From contig JAFQRW010000011.1 in assembly GCA_017409875.1 (NCBI GenBank), positions 186,001 to 250,000 of the forward strand: 64,000 bases of DNA, written 5' to 3'. Source of the DNA: Clostridia bacterium (GTDB taxonomy: Bacteria; Bacillota; Clostridia; RGIG6154). Under the pieces are notes generated by a model, which did no database searches, was not told where the DNA came from, and saw only the letters and a program-made list of their open reading frames with translations. The position numbers and the translations under genes were made by a program. Below are positions 1 to 10,051 of the stretch, piece by piece; within the stretch, counting starts at the first letter, position 1, and every line of letters begins with the position of its first letter.

Positions 1-941
1 TCTTTTTTCTCAGGAGGATACTTGTACGCAACCGCCCATCTTGGTGCTTTTACCGTAGTACCAAGCAATTCTCGTTGTGATAAATTGTCAATCTTAACAA
101 CAGCACCATCTATATCATAAGGTAAAGAATTTCGCATCTGACCGAATTTCTCAATAGTATATATAACTTCATCAATATTTTTGCATAAAACAGTTTCAGG
201 GTTAATTTTAAAGCCGAGATTTTTCAAAAAGTCCAATGACTGAATATGACTTGCAAACTCTTCACCGGAAAACTGCTGAACATTAAAAACAAAGATATCA
301 AGATTTCTTTCTGCAGCCACTTTAGGGTCTAATTGTCTTAAAGAGCCCGCTGCAGCATTCCTTGGATTTGCAAAAAGTGGAAGACCGTGAAGTTCACGAT
401 AATCATTTAGATCTTCAAAGCTTTTTTTAGGCATAAAAACTTCTCCGCGCACTTCGATATCAATATTCTTATTAAGTTTTAATGGTATTGAAGATATTGT
501 TTTTAAATTATTTGTAATATCTTCGCCCACTATACCATCGCCACGTGTTGAACCTCTAAAAAATTCGCCGTTCTTATATTCTAAAGACACAGACAAACCG
601 TCAATTTTCAGTTCGACAGAGTACGTATAATTCTCTAATGATTTACTAATTTTATTATCAAAGCCCACAAGTTCTTCGAACGAAAAAACATCATTAAGAC
701 TCTGCATTTGAACAGTGTGAGTTACGCTTTCAAAGCTATCAAGAGGTTTATCTCCAACACGCTGAGTAGGCGAATAAGACAAAATTAGCTCAGGATGCTG
801 TTCCTCTAACTCGACTAATTGCGCATATTTTTTATCATATTCGTAGTCAGAAATGTCGGGATTATCAAGAACATAATACTTGTAAGCATGTTCATTTAAC
901 TCAGCAACTAAATCTTCAATTTTTTTATTAACGCTTTTCAA
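1..941 (-). CDS. ligA: NAD-dependent DNA ligase LigA, N-terminal part (runs off window)
   Basis: Seals nicks during replication and repair using NAD+. About 313 N-terminal residues are present: the Ia NMN-binding region (HAYKYYVLDNP, SDYEYD) followed by the adenylation domain with the AMP-accepting lysine in ELKIDG (about K112) and the downstream GDGIVGEDIT and RNAAAGSLRQLDP motifs. The OB-fold, zinc finger, HhH and BRCT regions lie beyond base 1. I prefer a TTG start at 941, which has a GGTGG ribosome site about 7 nt upstream. An in-frame ATG at 956 has no such site. No frameshift was seen in the part translated. The family assignment is certain; only the start is open. Confidence 0.95.
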   Translation of the reverse strand, partial: MKSVNKKIEDLVAELNEHAYKYYVLDNPDISDYEYDKKYAQLVELEEQHPELILSYSPTQRVGDKPLDSFESVTHTVQMQSLNDVFSFEELVGFDNKISKSLENYTYSVELKIDGLSVSLEYKNGEFFRGSTRGDGIVGEDITNNLKTISSIPLKLNKNIDIEVRGEVFMPKKSFEDLNDYRELHGLPLFANPRNAAAGSLRQLDPKVAAERNLDIFVFNVQQFSGEEFASHIQSLDFLKNLGFKINPETVLCKNIDEVIYTIEKFGQMRNSLPYDIDGAVVKIDNLSQRELLGTTVKAPRWAVAYKYPPEKK

Positions 942-1048
942 GTTAACACCACCCATATGCTCAATAATAATTATAAAAATAATACACAATTTACGCGCCA
1001 ATCATTTTAAATAAATTTTGCACTACTGTAATATTTACATAAAGCCAT

Positions 1049-1867
1049 TTATGCATCTATAAAATTTTGGTAGATAAGCCATTTTGTGAGCAAGTCAATC
1101 CACTGTTTAGCATGATTCAAAACCTTTGTATCTTCTGTTGGAAGACCAATCCCATGGTTCCCGTCGGGAAAAATATGCATTTCAACCGAGGTTCCGTTTT
1201 TCCTCAAGTTTTCGGCATACTTAAGCGAATTTAGTACACTTACGCTGCTATCATCAAAATTATGCCATATAAATGTCGGTGCATCAACCTTTACCTTTGA
1301 AAATTCAAGGCTCAAAACATCTTTGTATTGCTCATATTTATCGTTAAGCAAACTGCTGGGCGACCCGTAATGTATATAGTGGTTTTCTTTATCAAGACCA
1401 ATAACGGGATAGCAAAGGATCTGATAATCAGGCACATAGTTTTCCTTATCAATTTCGTCAATGTCTTCAAAGTCAATTTTATCGTTATAAGAAAACAACG
1501 ACGCTGTAAGATGACCACCCGAGGAATATCCCATAGCAGCAATTTTGTTTTTGTTTATGCCAAATTTTTCACTGTTATATCTTATAAATCTTACCGCTCT
1601 TCTTCCGTCGAGTATCGGCAAAGGAAAATAGTCAGGCTTTACGCGATATCGAAGACAAAATACATTTATGCCCATCTCGCAGTAATACTTCGCCACTCTT
1701 TCACCCTCTTGTTTAGGACGATCAGGGTCGACCTCATAGCCACTTCCCGGCACAATAAGTAGTGCTGAATCGGTTATCGCTTTTTGGGGCGCATAATGTT
1801 CAATCCATGGCTCATAATTTGTCGTGCCTGGTATATTATCCCACAAACTGTATCTTGTAATTTCCAT
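1049..1867 (-). CDS. Alpha/beta hydrolase, acetylesterase-like
   Basis: A 272-residue alpha/beta-hydrolase of the BD-FAE/acetyl-xylan-esterase-like group, probably a cytoplasmic carboxylesterase, since no signal peptide is visible. The nucleophile elbow GYSSGG (about residues 154-159) supplies the serine. The acid is likely in NFDDSSV and the histidine in DGNHGIGL. The oxyanion-side motif is PGSGYE rather than the classical HGGG. The start ATG follows an AAGGAG site. It has its own promoter inside the 3' end of yunB. Substrate unknown; a role in removing acetyl groups from plant polysaccharide fragments is inference from family membership only. Confidence 0.8.
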   Translation of the reverse strand: MEITRYSLWDNIPGTTNYEPWIEHYAPQKAITDSALLIVPGSGYEVDPDRPKQEGERVAKYYCEMGINVFCLRYRVKPDYFPLPILDGRRAVRFIRYNSEKFGINKNKIAAMGYSSGGHLTASLFSYNDKIDFEDIDEIDKENYVPDYQILCYPVIGLDKENHYIHYGSPSSLLNDKYEQYKDVLSLEFSKVKVDAPTFIWHNFDDSSVSVLNSLKYAENLRKNGTSVEMHIFPDGNHGIGLPTEDTKVLNHAKQWIDLLTKWLIYQNFIDA

Positions 1868-1918
1868 ATTTATTCTCCTTTAATGATGAGTTATCGTCAT
1901 AATTGACATTATAAATTT

Positions 1919-1947
1919 ATTATACCATATTTTTCAATTTTCTGCAA
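1919..1947 (-). promoter_or_regulatory. Sigma-A promoter of the esterase gene
   Basis: On the minus strand TTGCAG (1942-1947), a 17-nt spacer and TATAAT (1919-1924). The -35 box lies within the last codons of yunB, so the esterase gene need not depend on the yunB transcript. Confidence 0.7.
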
Positions 1948-2629
1948 GCTGTAAAACTGTATCGTCAAGTTTTTGAGGAGAAGTAGTAACATTTGTATAA
2001 CTTTGTGGAACCTCACCTACTATTACCGTTTGTGCAACCGGCACTGTTGAGGAAACTGTATGTTTAATTTGTATGGCAGGCATAACTATAACAACATTTA
2101 TATTGAACTTCAAATCAATCTGGTGCTTCGATTGATTGACTCCAACCGATTCAAAAGTACTTTTAAGATCTGCGTTTATTATTCCAACAGGCTTTAATTT
2201 AATGTGTATAACCGGCCCTATTTCCGACAAAAAAGGATTGTTTAAAAAAGAAAGTACAGGGATCCCAAAACGTTCATTTTGAAGGTTTTTAATTTTTTCA
2301 GTAATACTGCTTAAAAAAACAGATTTAAACTCATTAACTTTTACAGTATCAGTTTCAATTCCAACAATTTTGTTATCATTATCTTTTATTATATTGACAA
2401 AACTGTCGAATTCCTTTGAGCTAATTATTTCAAGTACCGTTTTATTCATAAGATTTTGCATTAGATTATTTGTTCTTCCTACTGCCATTGATGTTATGTA
2501 TGGCTTATAAATACCTGTAAAAAAACCGCTTAAAAGTATTCCAAGCATCATCGTTATAACTAAAACAGCAATTACTTTTTTTATGTAAACAAACTTAAAA
2601 CACACTTTTTGTTTCATACAGATACGCAT
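1934..2629 (-). CDS. yunB: Sporulation protein YunB
   Basis: A 231-residue protein matching the YunB family, which in Bacillus is a mother-cell sporulation protein of poorly defined role. An N-terminal membrane segment (about residues 16-37) is followed by an extracytoplasmic domain. The late motif with VPVAQTVIVGEVPQSY is the most recognisable family signature. The start ATG at 2629 has a GGTGA-like site; an in-frame ATG four codons later is an alternative. It fits with the other sporulation genes here (spoIIA operon, sipL, ger operon) but is not linked to them in an operon. Confidence 0.85.
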   Translation of the reverse strand: MRICMKQKVCFKFVYIKKVIAVLVITMMLGILLSGFFTGIYKPYITSMAVGRTNNLMQNLMNKTVLEIISSKEFDSFVNIIKDNDNKIVGIETDTVKVNEFKSVFLSSITEKIKNLQNERFGIPVLSFLNNPFLSEIGPVIHIKLKPVGIINADLKSTFESVGVNQSKHQIDLKFNINVVIVMPAIQIKHTVSSTVPVAQTVIVGEVPQSYTNVTTSPQKLDDTVLQLAEN

Positions 2630-2669
2630 AAAATCACCAATATATTATATGCAACTATTAAATTAAATT

Positions 2670-2710
2670 GATAACAAATATCCACCCTGGTTGGGTGGAT
2701 ATTTGTTATC
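2670..2710. terminator. Perfect 18-bp palindrome after mglC
   Basis: Arms 2670-2687 and 2693-2710 are perfectly complementary around the 5-nt loop TGGTT. The right arm overlaps the mglC stop codon at 2706-2708. It probably terminates or protects the mglBAC transcript, although the following tract is not a clean T run. Twelve bases of the left arm match the outer part of the right end of the IS200-like element near 38.6 kb. Confidence 0.55.
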
Positions 2711-3716
2711 TCTTTTCAATATATTTTCTTACATCAATAGAAACTGCCAATATTATTATTAACCCTTTAATAATATATTGCAAATAAGGACTTACACCAA
2801 TAAAATTAAGACCATAATTTATAAACTGAAGGATTACAGTTCCTATAAGAACGCCAGGTATTGTACCAACACCTCCTGAAAAAGAAACCCCTCCTACAAC
2901 ACAAGCGGAAATTGCATCAAGTTCATAATTTATACCACTGTTACTTGTAGCTGATCCAACACGTCCTGCTTCTAAAAAGCCAGCCAAACCATATAAAATT
3001 CCTGAAATCAAAAATATAATAATAATATTTGTTGAAAGTTTAACCCCGGATACTGCAGCCGCTTCCGGATTTCCTCCAATGGCAAACATATTTCTCCCAA
3101 GAACGGTCTTATTCCATACAAACCACATAATTACAGAAACTATTGCAAGGTAGAGTATCAGATATGGGAACTCAAACGCTCCAAATTTTAGCGAACCTGT
3201 AACAAACCTTACATATCTGTCATCTAAATTTGCAATCGGTTGTGCTCCAAGAGGTGGGCGGTCTATATATATGCAGGAAACACCATAGGCAATAAGCTGT
3301 GTACCAAGAGTTACAATAAACGCATGAAGTTTTAATTTTGCCACTCCAAATCCATTTATTAAACCAAAAATTCCACCAATTATTACTGCTACAAGCATTG
3401 GAATAATTATTGGCAGTTGTGGCAAATTTGCATACATTCTTGACGCATACGTTGTTGATTGCAAGAGCGATGCAGACACAATTGCAGTTAATCCTAAAAT
3501 TCTTCCTGCAGACAAATCTGTACCTTGCAAGACAATAAGACCTGCAACGCCTAATGCAAGTATACCTCTTGTGGATGCCTGACTTAGTATATTAGTAATA
3601 TTTTTCAGTGAGATAAACGACGGATCTTTAATTATCACTATAAGAATAAGAATTCCTAAAACAATATAAAGAGAATAGTCAAGTAAAATTTGTGATAGTT
3701 TTTTATTTTTTATCAA
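2706..3716 (-). CDS. mglC: Galactose/methylgalactoside ABC transporter permease
   Basis: Membrane permease of the Mgl sugar importer (BPD_transp_2 family) with about ten hydrophobic segments. It carries the family hallmarks GVAGLIVLQGTDLSAGR, FAIGGNPEAAAVSGV and ACVVGGVSFSGGVGT in the usual order. The start is placed at TTG 3716 because an AAAGGAAG site sits 7 nt upstream and the resulting 336 residues equal the usual MglC length. A longer frame upstream runs into mglA and is not believable. The gene follows mglA by 22 nt and ends the operon. Confidence 0.92.
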   Translation of the reverse strand: MIKNKKLSQILLDYSLYIVLGILILIVIIKDPSFISLKNITNILSQASTRGILALGVAGLIVLQGTDLSAGRILGLTAIVSASLLQSTTYASRMYANLPQLPIIIPMLVAVIIGGIFGLINGFGVAKLKLHAFIVTLGTQLIAYGVSCIYIDRPPLGAQPIANLDDRYVRFVTGSLKFGAFEFPYLILYLAIVSVIMWFVWNKTVLGRNMFAIGGNPEAAAVSGVKLSTNIIIIFLISGILYGLAGFLEAGRVGSATSNSGINYELDAISACVVGGVSFSGGVGTIPGVLIGTVILQFINYGLNFIGVSPYLQYIIKGLIIILAVSIDVRKYIEKR

Positions 3717-3738
3717 CTTGGTTCTTCCTTTCAAGATG

Positions 3739-5262
3739 CTATATATACTTTGCAGACAATTCCATAATTTTTTCCTGTGATAAATTTGTAACAGGCTCAA
3801 TCCCGGCAACCCTGCCGTTTGACATCACTAAAATTCTGTCGCATATGCCAAGTAACTCAGGCATTTCCGAAGAAACTACAATAATGCCCTTACCTTTACT
3901 TGCCAAATCAATTATCAGTTGGTATATTTCAAATTTTGCTCCTACATCAATACCACGTGTTGGTTCATCTAGCAAGAAAACTTCCGGTTCATTTAAAAGC
4001 CATCTTCCCAAAATAACCTTTTGCTGATTGCCACCTGATAAATTTCTGATTTTTGCTGTAGAAGATGGCGTCTTTACGTTTAATTTTTCAATGACCCATT
4101 TAGCTGCATTAATAGTTTTTTTGTTATTAATAATTCCAAAACGGGTATATTTTTTTAAGCTAGAAATTATTGAATTAAAAGTAATATCTAATCCGCCAAA
4201 AATACCATCTTTCCTTCTCTCCTCCGTAAGAAGTGCAAACCCATTTATGATTGATTCACGCGGAGTTTTGTTATAAACATGTTTTCCGTTAATAATTATC
4301 TCGCCGCTTGATTTGGTTGCAATACCAAAAATTGTTTCTAAAAGTTCTGTACGCCTTGAACCAACCAAACCTGACACTCCTAAAATTTCACCTTTTTTAA
4401 GTTCAAAATTTACATCATTTATGCATGGCGGATATTTACCGGTTAAGTTTTTTACTTCCAAAACATTAAATTGAGAAATTTTGTTAGTTTTATCAGGATA
4501 CCTGTTTGTGAGCTCCCTGCCGACCATAAGTTTAATAATTGTATCGGTTGTTAAATCGGAAGCGCTATGTGTAGCAACCCATTTTCCATCACGCATAACT
4601 GTTACTTCATCACATATTTCGAGTATTTCTTCCATTTTATGAGAAATATATATAATTCCGCACCCAGCATCTTTAAGTTTTTTAATAATTACAAACAATC
4701 GTTTTACTTCTTCTGAAGCAAGCGACGACGTAGGTTCATCTAAAACAACAATCTTTGAATCATAAGATACAGCTTTGGCTATTTCGACCATTTGTCTGTC
4801 AGAAACAGAAAGCTTACTCATTTTAACATTTGGGTCAATATCAAGGCCGAGTTCTTTAAAAACCTGAAGTGTTTTTTCAATATACTCGCTATTACTGACA
4901 ACACCAAGATTATTAGGGTATCTTCCAAGCCATATATTGTCAGCAACAGTCATTTGTGAAACCTGGTTTAGCTCTTGATGCACCATTGCAACACCATTAT
5001 TAAGCGCCTGTTTAGGTGTATTAAACTCGATAACCTGACCGTTTAATTTGATTATACCGCTATCTTTTTTATACACGCCAAACAAGCATTTCATAAGAGT
5101 TGATTTTCCTGCACCATTTTCCCCCATTAAAGCGTGTACACTACCTTTTTTTATTTGTAATTTTGCATTGTCAAGCGCTTTAACACCAGGGAACTCTTTG
5201 CTGATATTTTTCATTTCAAGCAAAAATTTTTGGTTATCCATATCTTTGTTATTTTTCTCCAT
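3739..5262 (-). CDS. mglA: Galactose/methylgalactoside ABC transporter ATP-binding protein
   Basis: A 507-residue ATPase with two tandem ABC domains that drives MglC. Domain 1 has a canonical Walker [10 protein letters not shown] (about residues 48-56) and [15 protein letters not shown]. Domain 2 has the degenerate P-loop [12 protein letters not shown] typical of carbohydrate-importer double ATPases, but an intact LSGGNQQKV signature and a DEPTRGID Walker B. The start overlaps the 3' end of mglB by 14 bases, suggesting translational coupling. Sugar specificity (galactose, glucose or methylgalactoside) is inferred from the whole mglBAC set. Confidence 0.93.
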   Translation of the reverse strand: MEKNNKDMDNQKFLLEMKNISKEFPGVKALDNAKLQIKKGSVHALMGENGAGKSTLMKCLFGVYKKDSGIIKLNGQVIEFNTPKQALNNGVAMVHQELNQVSQMTVADNIWLGRYPNNLGVVSNSEYIEKTLQVFKELGLDIDPNVKMSKLSVSDRQMVEIAKAVSYDSKIVVLDEPTSSLASEEVKRLFVIIKKLKDAGCGIIYISHKMEEILEICDEVTVMRDGKWVATHSASDLTTDTIIKLMVGRELTNRYPDKTNKISQFNVLEVKNLTGKYPPCINDVNFELKKGEILGVSGLVGSRRTELLETIFGIATKSSGEIIINGKHVYNKTPRESIINGFALLTEERRKDGIFGGLDITFNSIISSLKKYTRFGIINNKKTINAAKWVIEKLNVKTPSSTAKIRNLSGGNQQKVILGRWLLNEPEVFLLDEPTRGIDVGAKFEIYQLIIDLASKGKGIIVVSSEMPELLGICDRILVMSNGRVAGIEPVTNLSQEKIMELSAKYI

Positions 5263-6250
5263 TGTATGCCTGATAAGGTATTCTTACTGATACACCGGTA
5301 GTATCATATTCAAAATCTGTGCCATCAATAAAATCAAAACCGCTTGCTGCATTAACTCCAATAGTATAAAGTGCCATTGCCATTGCCTGACCGTCTTGCA
5401 ATACTGTTCCGGTCATATATCCTTTTGAAATTAAATCTTTTGCTGCATCAGTTGCATCAACGCCTACTACTGAAACAAACTTCTCTTTATCCCCTTTATT
5501 ATAACCTGCTGCCTGAAGTGCCGCTATAGCGCCTTGTGCCATTCCATCATTATTTGCCACCACAAACTCAATTTCGTCACCGAATTTAGATATCCATGCC
5601 TCTGTTGCTCTACTTGCAAGTTCGGTATCCCAGTTACAAACCTGAAGGCCTAACTGCTGTGTCTTAATACCGCTTTCATTTACAGTTTTAATAGACCACT
5701 CAGTTCTGGCAACAGCCTCCGGATTGTCCGGTTCACCTTTTAACATAACATACTGTAAGATTCCATCATTGTTTTTATCATAATCATCAGACTTCCATGT
5801 GTCTGCAATAATTTGTCCTTGTATAATTCCTGCATCTTTTGCATTTGTACCAACAAAACGTGCTTTACTATACGATTTTAGCACTTCTTCAGCCGGCTCT
5901 CGATTGAAGAAAATTATTGGCACATCAGCACTTTTTGCTTTATCAACTATTGTTTGCGCTGCACCAATATCAACAATGTTAACCAGTAGCGCATCAACAT
6001 TTTTTTCAATTAATAAATCGATTTGATCATTTTGTGTTCCCTGATCGCCTTTGCCATCATTTAACAACAACTTAACTTTTCCTTCAGCCTCTTTTTCAAG
6101 TGCTTGCCTAACTGTTGAAATATAGGTGTCATCATACTTATAAAAACACACTCCAAGTGTAGGAACAGTCTCATCCATTTTCCCGTTTTCTCCGCATGAT
6201 GCAAATAACAATGTACAAATAAATATTACTGAAAATATAATTTTTTTCAT
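5249..6250 (-). CDS. mglB: Galactose/glucose-binding lipoprotein
   Basis: Substrate-binding lipoprotein of the Mgl importer, anchored outside the membrane. The signal peptide ends in the lipobox LFASC (lipid-modified Cys at about residue 19). The periplasmic-binding-protein fold carries the MglB calcium loop [10 protein letters not shown] followed by [10 protein letters not shown], which is the main reason for calling MglB rather than RbsB or XylF. The start is ATG 6250, preceded by AAAGGAG; the upstream in-frame ATG at 6268 lacks a site. I see no strong promoter between this gene and the purL terminator 60 bases upstream. Confidence 0.92.
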   Translation of the reverse strand: MKKIIFSVIFICTLLFASCGENGKMDETVPTLGVCFYKYDDTYISTVRQALEKEAEGKVKLLLNDGKGDQGTQNDQIDLLIEKNVDALLVNIVDIGAAQTIVDKAKSADVPIIFFNREPAEEVLKSYSKARFVGTNAKDAGIIQGQIIADTWKSDDYDKNNDGILQYVMLKGEPDNPEAVARTEWSIKTVNESGIKTQQLGLQVCNWDTELASRATEAWISKFGDEIEFVVANNDGMAQGAIAALQAAGYNKGDKEKFVSVVGVDATDAAKDLISKGYMTGTVLQDGQAMAMALYTIGVNAASGFDFIDGTDFEYDTTGVSVRIPYQAYNGEK

Positions 6251-6297
6251 TTTTCTCTCTCCTTTCATATATATTATTATTTTTTTAATTTTTTTTA

Positions 6298-6332
6298 TAC
6301 AAAAAAATACAGCGAAATAATTCGCTGTATTT
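6298..6332 (-). terminator. Terminator of the purine operon
   Basis: Stem 6305-6316 / 6321-6332 with the 4-nt loop ATAA, followed on the minus strand by a run of seven T. It closes the purE-purL transcript 12 bases after the purL stop. Confidence 0.88.
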
Positions 6333-6343
6333 AAAATTAAAAA

Positions 6344-9300
6344 TCATTTAAAATATTTAACTGCTGAATCAAAGATACCCATGTCATAGTTACCTTCAAC
6401 ATTTTTATAAAGTCCATAACCAATTCTTTCTGAATGCCCCATCTTACCAAACACTCTACCATCAGGAGAAAGTATACCTTCAATGGCAAAATCAGAATTG
6501 TTGGGATTAAAATGAATATCGTTGGTTGGATTTCCATTTAAGTCAACATACTGGGTTGCAATCTGACCATTGCTTGCAAGTTTCTTAACAAGGTCACTGT
6601 CTGCAATAAATCTGCCTTCACCATGTGATATTGCTACATTGTATATATCGCCAACTTTTGTATTCATAAGCCAAGGCGATTTATTAGAAGCAATTCTGGT
6701 TCTGACAATTCTTGATTGATGGCGACTGATTGTGTTATAAGTAAGTGTAGGACAAGTTTCATCTGTGTCAATAATTTCGCCGAAAGGCACAAGTCCTAAT
6801 TTAATAATTGCCTGAAAACCGTTACAAATACCGCACATCAATCCATCACGATTCTTCAAAAGATTGTTAACTGCATCTTTAATCTCGCCATTTCTGAAAA
6901 ATGCTGTAATGAATTTACCAGACCCATCAGGTTCGTCGCCACCAGAAAAGCCACCGGGGATAAATATAATTTGTGAAGAATTAATTTTTTGTGCAAAAGC
7001 TTTTACAGATTCTTTAATATTTGCAGAAGTTAAATTGTTAATAACAAATATCTCTGTTTCAGCACCGGCATCAAGTAAAACTTTCTGAGTATCAAACTCG
7101 CAGTTTGTTCCCGGGAATACCGGAATCAATACTTTAGGCTTAGCATAAGAAGTTTTTGCTTTAAAGTTATGTGTTTTGCTAAAATCAAGCTTTGGTATTT
7201 CTTTGTTTTCTGACTTAATGTTGCACTTAAAGATAGGTTCAAGTTTGTTTTCATATTTAGAAAGCAAATCGTTTAAATCAACTTTATCATTCTTATATGA
7301 AATCTCAAATTCCTTTGTTGTATAACCAATTACCTGTCCAATATTTACATCGTCAGAAACCTCAAGAACAAATGCACCATAGTTGTAACTAAACATTTCT
7401 TGAACAGAAACATCATCTGAATACTTAAAACCAATGCTGTTACCGAAAGACATTTTCATTATCGCCTCGGCAACGCCACCATAAGTTGGTGTGTAAGCAG
7501 AAAATACTTTTTTATCCGAAATAAGTTTATTTACAAGGTTAAACAATTCTTTTTGCGAGGACGCACAAGGAAGATTTGCGCTTGTATATTCAGGTTTAAT
7601 CAAAACGACTTTACTGCCGACTTTTTTAAACTCAGGTGAAATTATACTATCAACTTTTTCTGTTGTAACTGCAAAAGATACAAGAGTTGGTGGAACATCA
7701 ATGTTTTCAAAGCTACCACTCATTGAATCTTTCCCGCCTATTGCTGCAATCTCAAAATCTTTCTGTGCCATAAATGCACCCAAAAGTGCAGACAAAGGTT
7801 TGCCCCATCGCTTACCATCTTTTAAAGGTTTTTCAAAGTATTCCTGGAAAGTTAGGTAAACATCTTCAAACTTGCTACCCGCAGCAATAAGCTTTGAAAC
7901 AGATTCAACAACTGCTAAATACGCGCCATGATACGGGCTTTTTTCTGAAATAAACGGATTGTATCCGTATGCCATAACAGAGCAAGTGTTAGTATGCTTT
8001 GTTTCAACAGAAACTTTATTTACCATAGCCTGAATAGGAGTAAGCTGATTTTTTCCGCCAAACGGCATTAAAACCGTTCCTGCACCGATGGTTGAGTCGA
8101 ATCTTTCTGAAAGTCCACGTTTTGAACATACATTAAGATCATCAGCTAACTTATTATGTGCTAAAGTAAAATCATTCTCATCAGGTTTATTATAATCTTT
8201 CGTATTGCAAGGTGTAATATCAATATGTTTTTCTGCACCGTTTGAATTTAAAAATTCTCTCGAAATATTAACAATTTCCTTGTCGTTCCAGGTCATAACC
8301 AATCTTGGATCTGACTGAACTGTAGCAACAACAGTGGCTTCAAGATTCTCACAGTTTGCAAGAGAAATAAATCTATCAACATTTTCAGCTTCAACGACAA
8401 CCGCCATACGTTCCTGAGACTCGCTGATAGCAAGTTCAGTGCCATCAAGACCATCATATTTTTTAGGAACGGCATTAAGATTGATTATAATGCCATCAGC
8501 TAACTCTCCGATAGCCACTGAAACACCGCCTGCACCAAAGTCATTGCAACGCTTAATAAGCAGTGATGCTTCTTTATTTCTGAACAAACGTTGAAGTTTA
8601 CGCTCTTCAGGAGCGTTACCTTTTTGAACTTCAGCACCGCAATTTTCCAAAGATGAAAGTGTGTGTGATTTTGAAGAACCTGTTGCACCACCACAACCAT
8701 CTCTGCCGGTTCTTCCGCCAAGAAGTATAACAACATCGCCATCTTCCGGACGTTCACGCCTTACATTTTCAGCAGGAGCAGCTGCAACTACAGCACCAAT
8801 TTCAAGTCTTTTGGCAACGTAACCGTCATGATAAATTTCATCAACAAGACCGGTTGCTAATCCAATTTGATTACCATAAGAACTATAACCATTAGCAGCG
8901 GTTGTAACAATTTTTCTCTGTGGAAGCTTACCTTCCATAGTATCCTTAACGGGTATTAACGGATTTGCTGCGCCAGTAACACGCATAGCAGAATAAACGT
9001 AACTTCTACCTGAAAGTGGGTCACGGATAGCTCCACCAATACAAGTAGCAGCACCACCAAATGGCTCAATTTCTGTAGGATGATTATGAGTTTCGTTTTT
9101 AAATAACAACAACCACTCTTCATCTTTTCCGTCAACATCAACAGTCATTTTAACAGTACATGCATTAATCTCTTCTGACTCATCAAGCTTTTCAAGCTTG
9201 CCGATTTTTTTAAGATACTTGCCAGCAAGCGTTGCAATATCCATAAGATTTATTGGCTTAGTTCTACCAAGTTCTTTACGGGTACTAATATACTCGTTAT

Positions 9301-10030
9301 ATGCATTTTGTAAAATATCATCTTCAAATTTCACACTGTCAATAGTGGTTAAAAATGTAGTGTGACGACAGTGATCAGACCAATATGTATCAATCATTTT
9401 AATTTCAGTGATATATGGGTCTCTGTTTTCAGATTTAAAGTAATTCTGGCAGAATTTAATATCATCAAAATCCATCGCAAGACCTTGTGATGCCATAAAT
9501 TCTTTCAAACCATTGTCATCGAGCTTGCAAAATCCTTCAAGGAGTTTTACACTTGTTGGAATATCATAATTGATTTTGAGAGTTTCAGGCTTTTCTAATG
9601 AAGCCTCCCTTGCCTCAACGGGATTAATAACATATTTTTTAATCTGTGCAATATCGCTCTCAGCAAAGTTTCCGTAAAGCAAATACACCTTTGCAGATTT
9701 TACAATAGGCTTTTCTATCTGCGAAATTAATTGTATGCACTGTGCCGCAGAATCAGCCCTTTGATCAAACTGTCCCGGAAGGTATTCAACAGCAAAAACA
9801 ACATCAGCTGCATTAAAATCATCAGTCACAATATCAAGCTGTGGTTCGGAAAAAACCGTGCTTTTGCAATATTCAAACAAATCAGCATCAATATTTTCAA
9901 CATCATATCTATTAAGAATTCTAAGACTGTCTAACGAAGATATCTGAAGCAACTCATTTATATCATTCTTGAGTGCCTCTGCTTCATGCGCAAGACCTGC
10001 CTTTTTTTCTACATAAATTCTAAAAACCAC
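6344..10030 (-). CDS. purL: Phosphoribosylformylglycinamidine synthase, single-chain PurL
   Basis: ATP-dependent conversion of FGAR plus glutamine to FGAM, the fourth purine step. A 1228-residue fused enzyme in which the synthetase half (FKNETHNHPTEIEPFGGAATCIGGAIRD) precedes a C-terminal class I glutaminase. The glutaminase has VFPGTNCEFD, the nucleophile Cys in MCGICNGFQ and the histidine in SHGEGRF, so separate PurQ and PurS are not needed. The start is GTG 10030 with AAGGAGG about 8 nt upstream; no ATG fits. Last gene of the operon, 21 nt after purD. Its length matches the Clostridia-type single-chain family. Confidence 0.97.
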   Translation of the reverse strand: MVFRIYVEKKAGLAHEAEALKNDINELLQISSLDSLRILNRYDVENIDADLFEYCKSTVFSEPQLDIVTDDFNAADVVFAVEYLPGQFDQRADSAAQCIQLISQIEKPIVKSAKVYLLYGNFAESDIAQIKKYVINPVEAREASLEKPETLKINYDIPTSVKLLEGFCKLDDNGLKEFMASQGLAMDFDDIKFCQNYFKSENRDPYITEIKMIDTYWSDHCRHTTFLTTIDSVKFEDDILQNAYNEYISTRKELGRTKPINLMDIATLAGKYLKKIGKLEKLDESEEINACTVKMTVDVDGKDEEWLLLFKNETHNHPTEIEPFGGAATCIGGAIRDPLSGRSYVYSAMRVTGAANPLIPVKDTMEGKLPQRKIVTTAANGYSSYGNQIGLATGLVDEIYHDGYVAKRLEIGAVVAAAPAENVRRERPEDGDVVILLGGRTGRDGCGGATGSSKSHTLSSLENCGAEVQKGNAPEERKLQRLFRNKEASLLIKRCNDFGAGGVSVAIGELADGIIINLNAVPKKYDGLDGTELAISESQERMAVVVEAENVDRFISLANCENLEATVVATVQSDPRLVMTWNDKEIVNISREFLNSNGAEKHIDITPCNTKDYNKPDENDFTLAHNKLADDLNVCSKRGLSERFDSTIGAGTVLMPFGGKNQLTPIQAMVNKVSVETKHTNTCSVMAYGYNPFISEKSPYHGAYLAVVESVSKLIAAGSKFEDVYLTFQEYFEKPLKDGKRWGKPLSALLGAFMAQKDFEIAAIGGKDSMSGSFENIDVPPTLVSFAVTTEKVDSIISPEFKKVGSKVVLIKPEYTSANLPCASSQKELFNLVNKLISDKKVFSAYTPTYGGVAEAIMKMSFGNSIGFKYSDDVSVQEMFSYNYGAFVLEVSDDVNIGQVIGYTTKEFEISYKNDKVDLNDLLSKYENKLEPIFKCNIKSENKEIPKLDFSKTHNFKAKTSYAKPKVLIPVFPGTNCEFDTQKVLLDAGAETEIFVINNLTSANIKESVKAFAQKINSSQIIFIPGGFSGGDEPDGSGKFITAFFRNGEIKDAVNNLLKNRDGLMCGICNGFQAIIKLGLVPFGEIIDTDETCPTLTYNTISRHQSRIVRTRIASNKSPWLMNTKVGDIYNVAISHGEGRFIADSDLVKKLASNGQIATQYVDLNGNPTNDIHFNPNNSDFAIEGILSPDGRVFGKMGHSERIGYGLYKNVEGNYDMGIFDSAVKYFK

Positions 10031-10051
10031 AAAAGGTTCCTCCTTAAAACG

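Noticed and set aside
1328-1762. 144-codon plus-strand frame opposite the esterase gene
   Set aside because: Antisense to a gene with intact catalytic motifs; composition is that of a reverse-complement shadow and there is no ribosome site.
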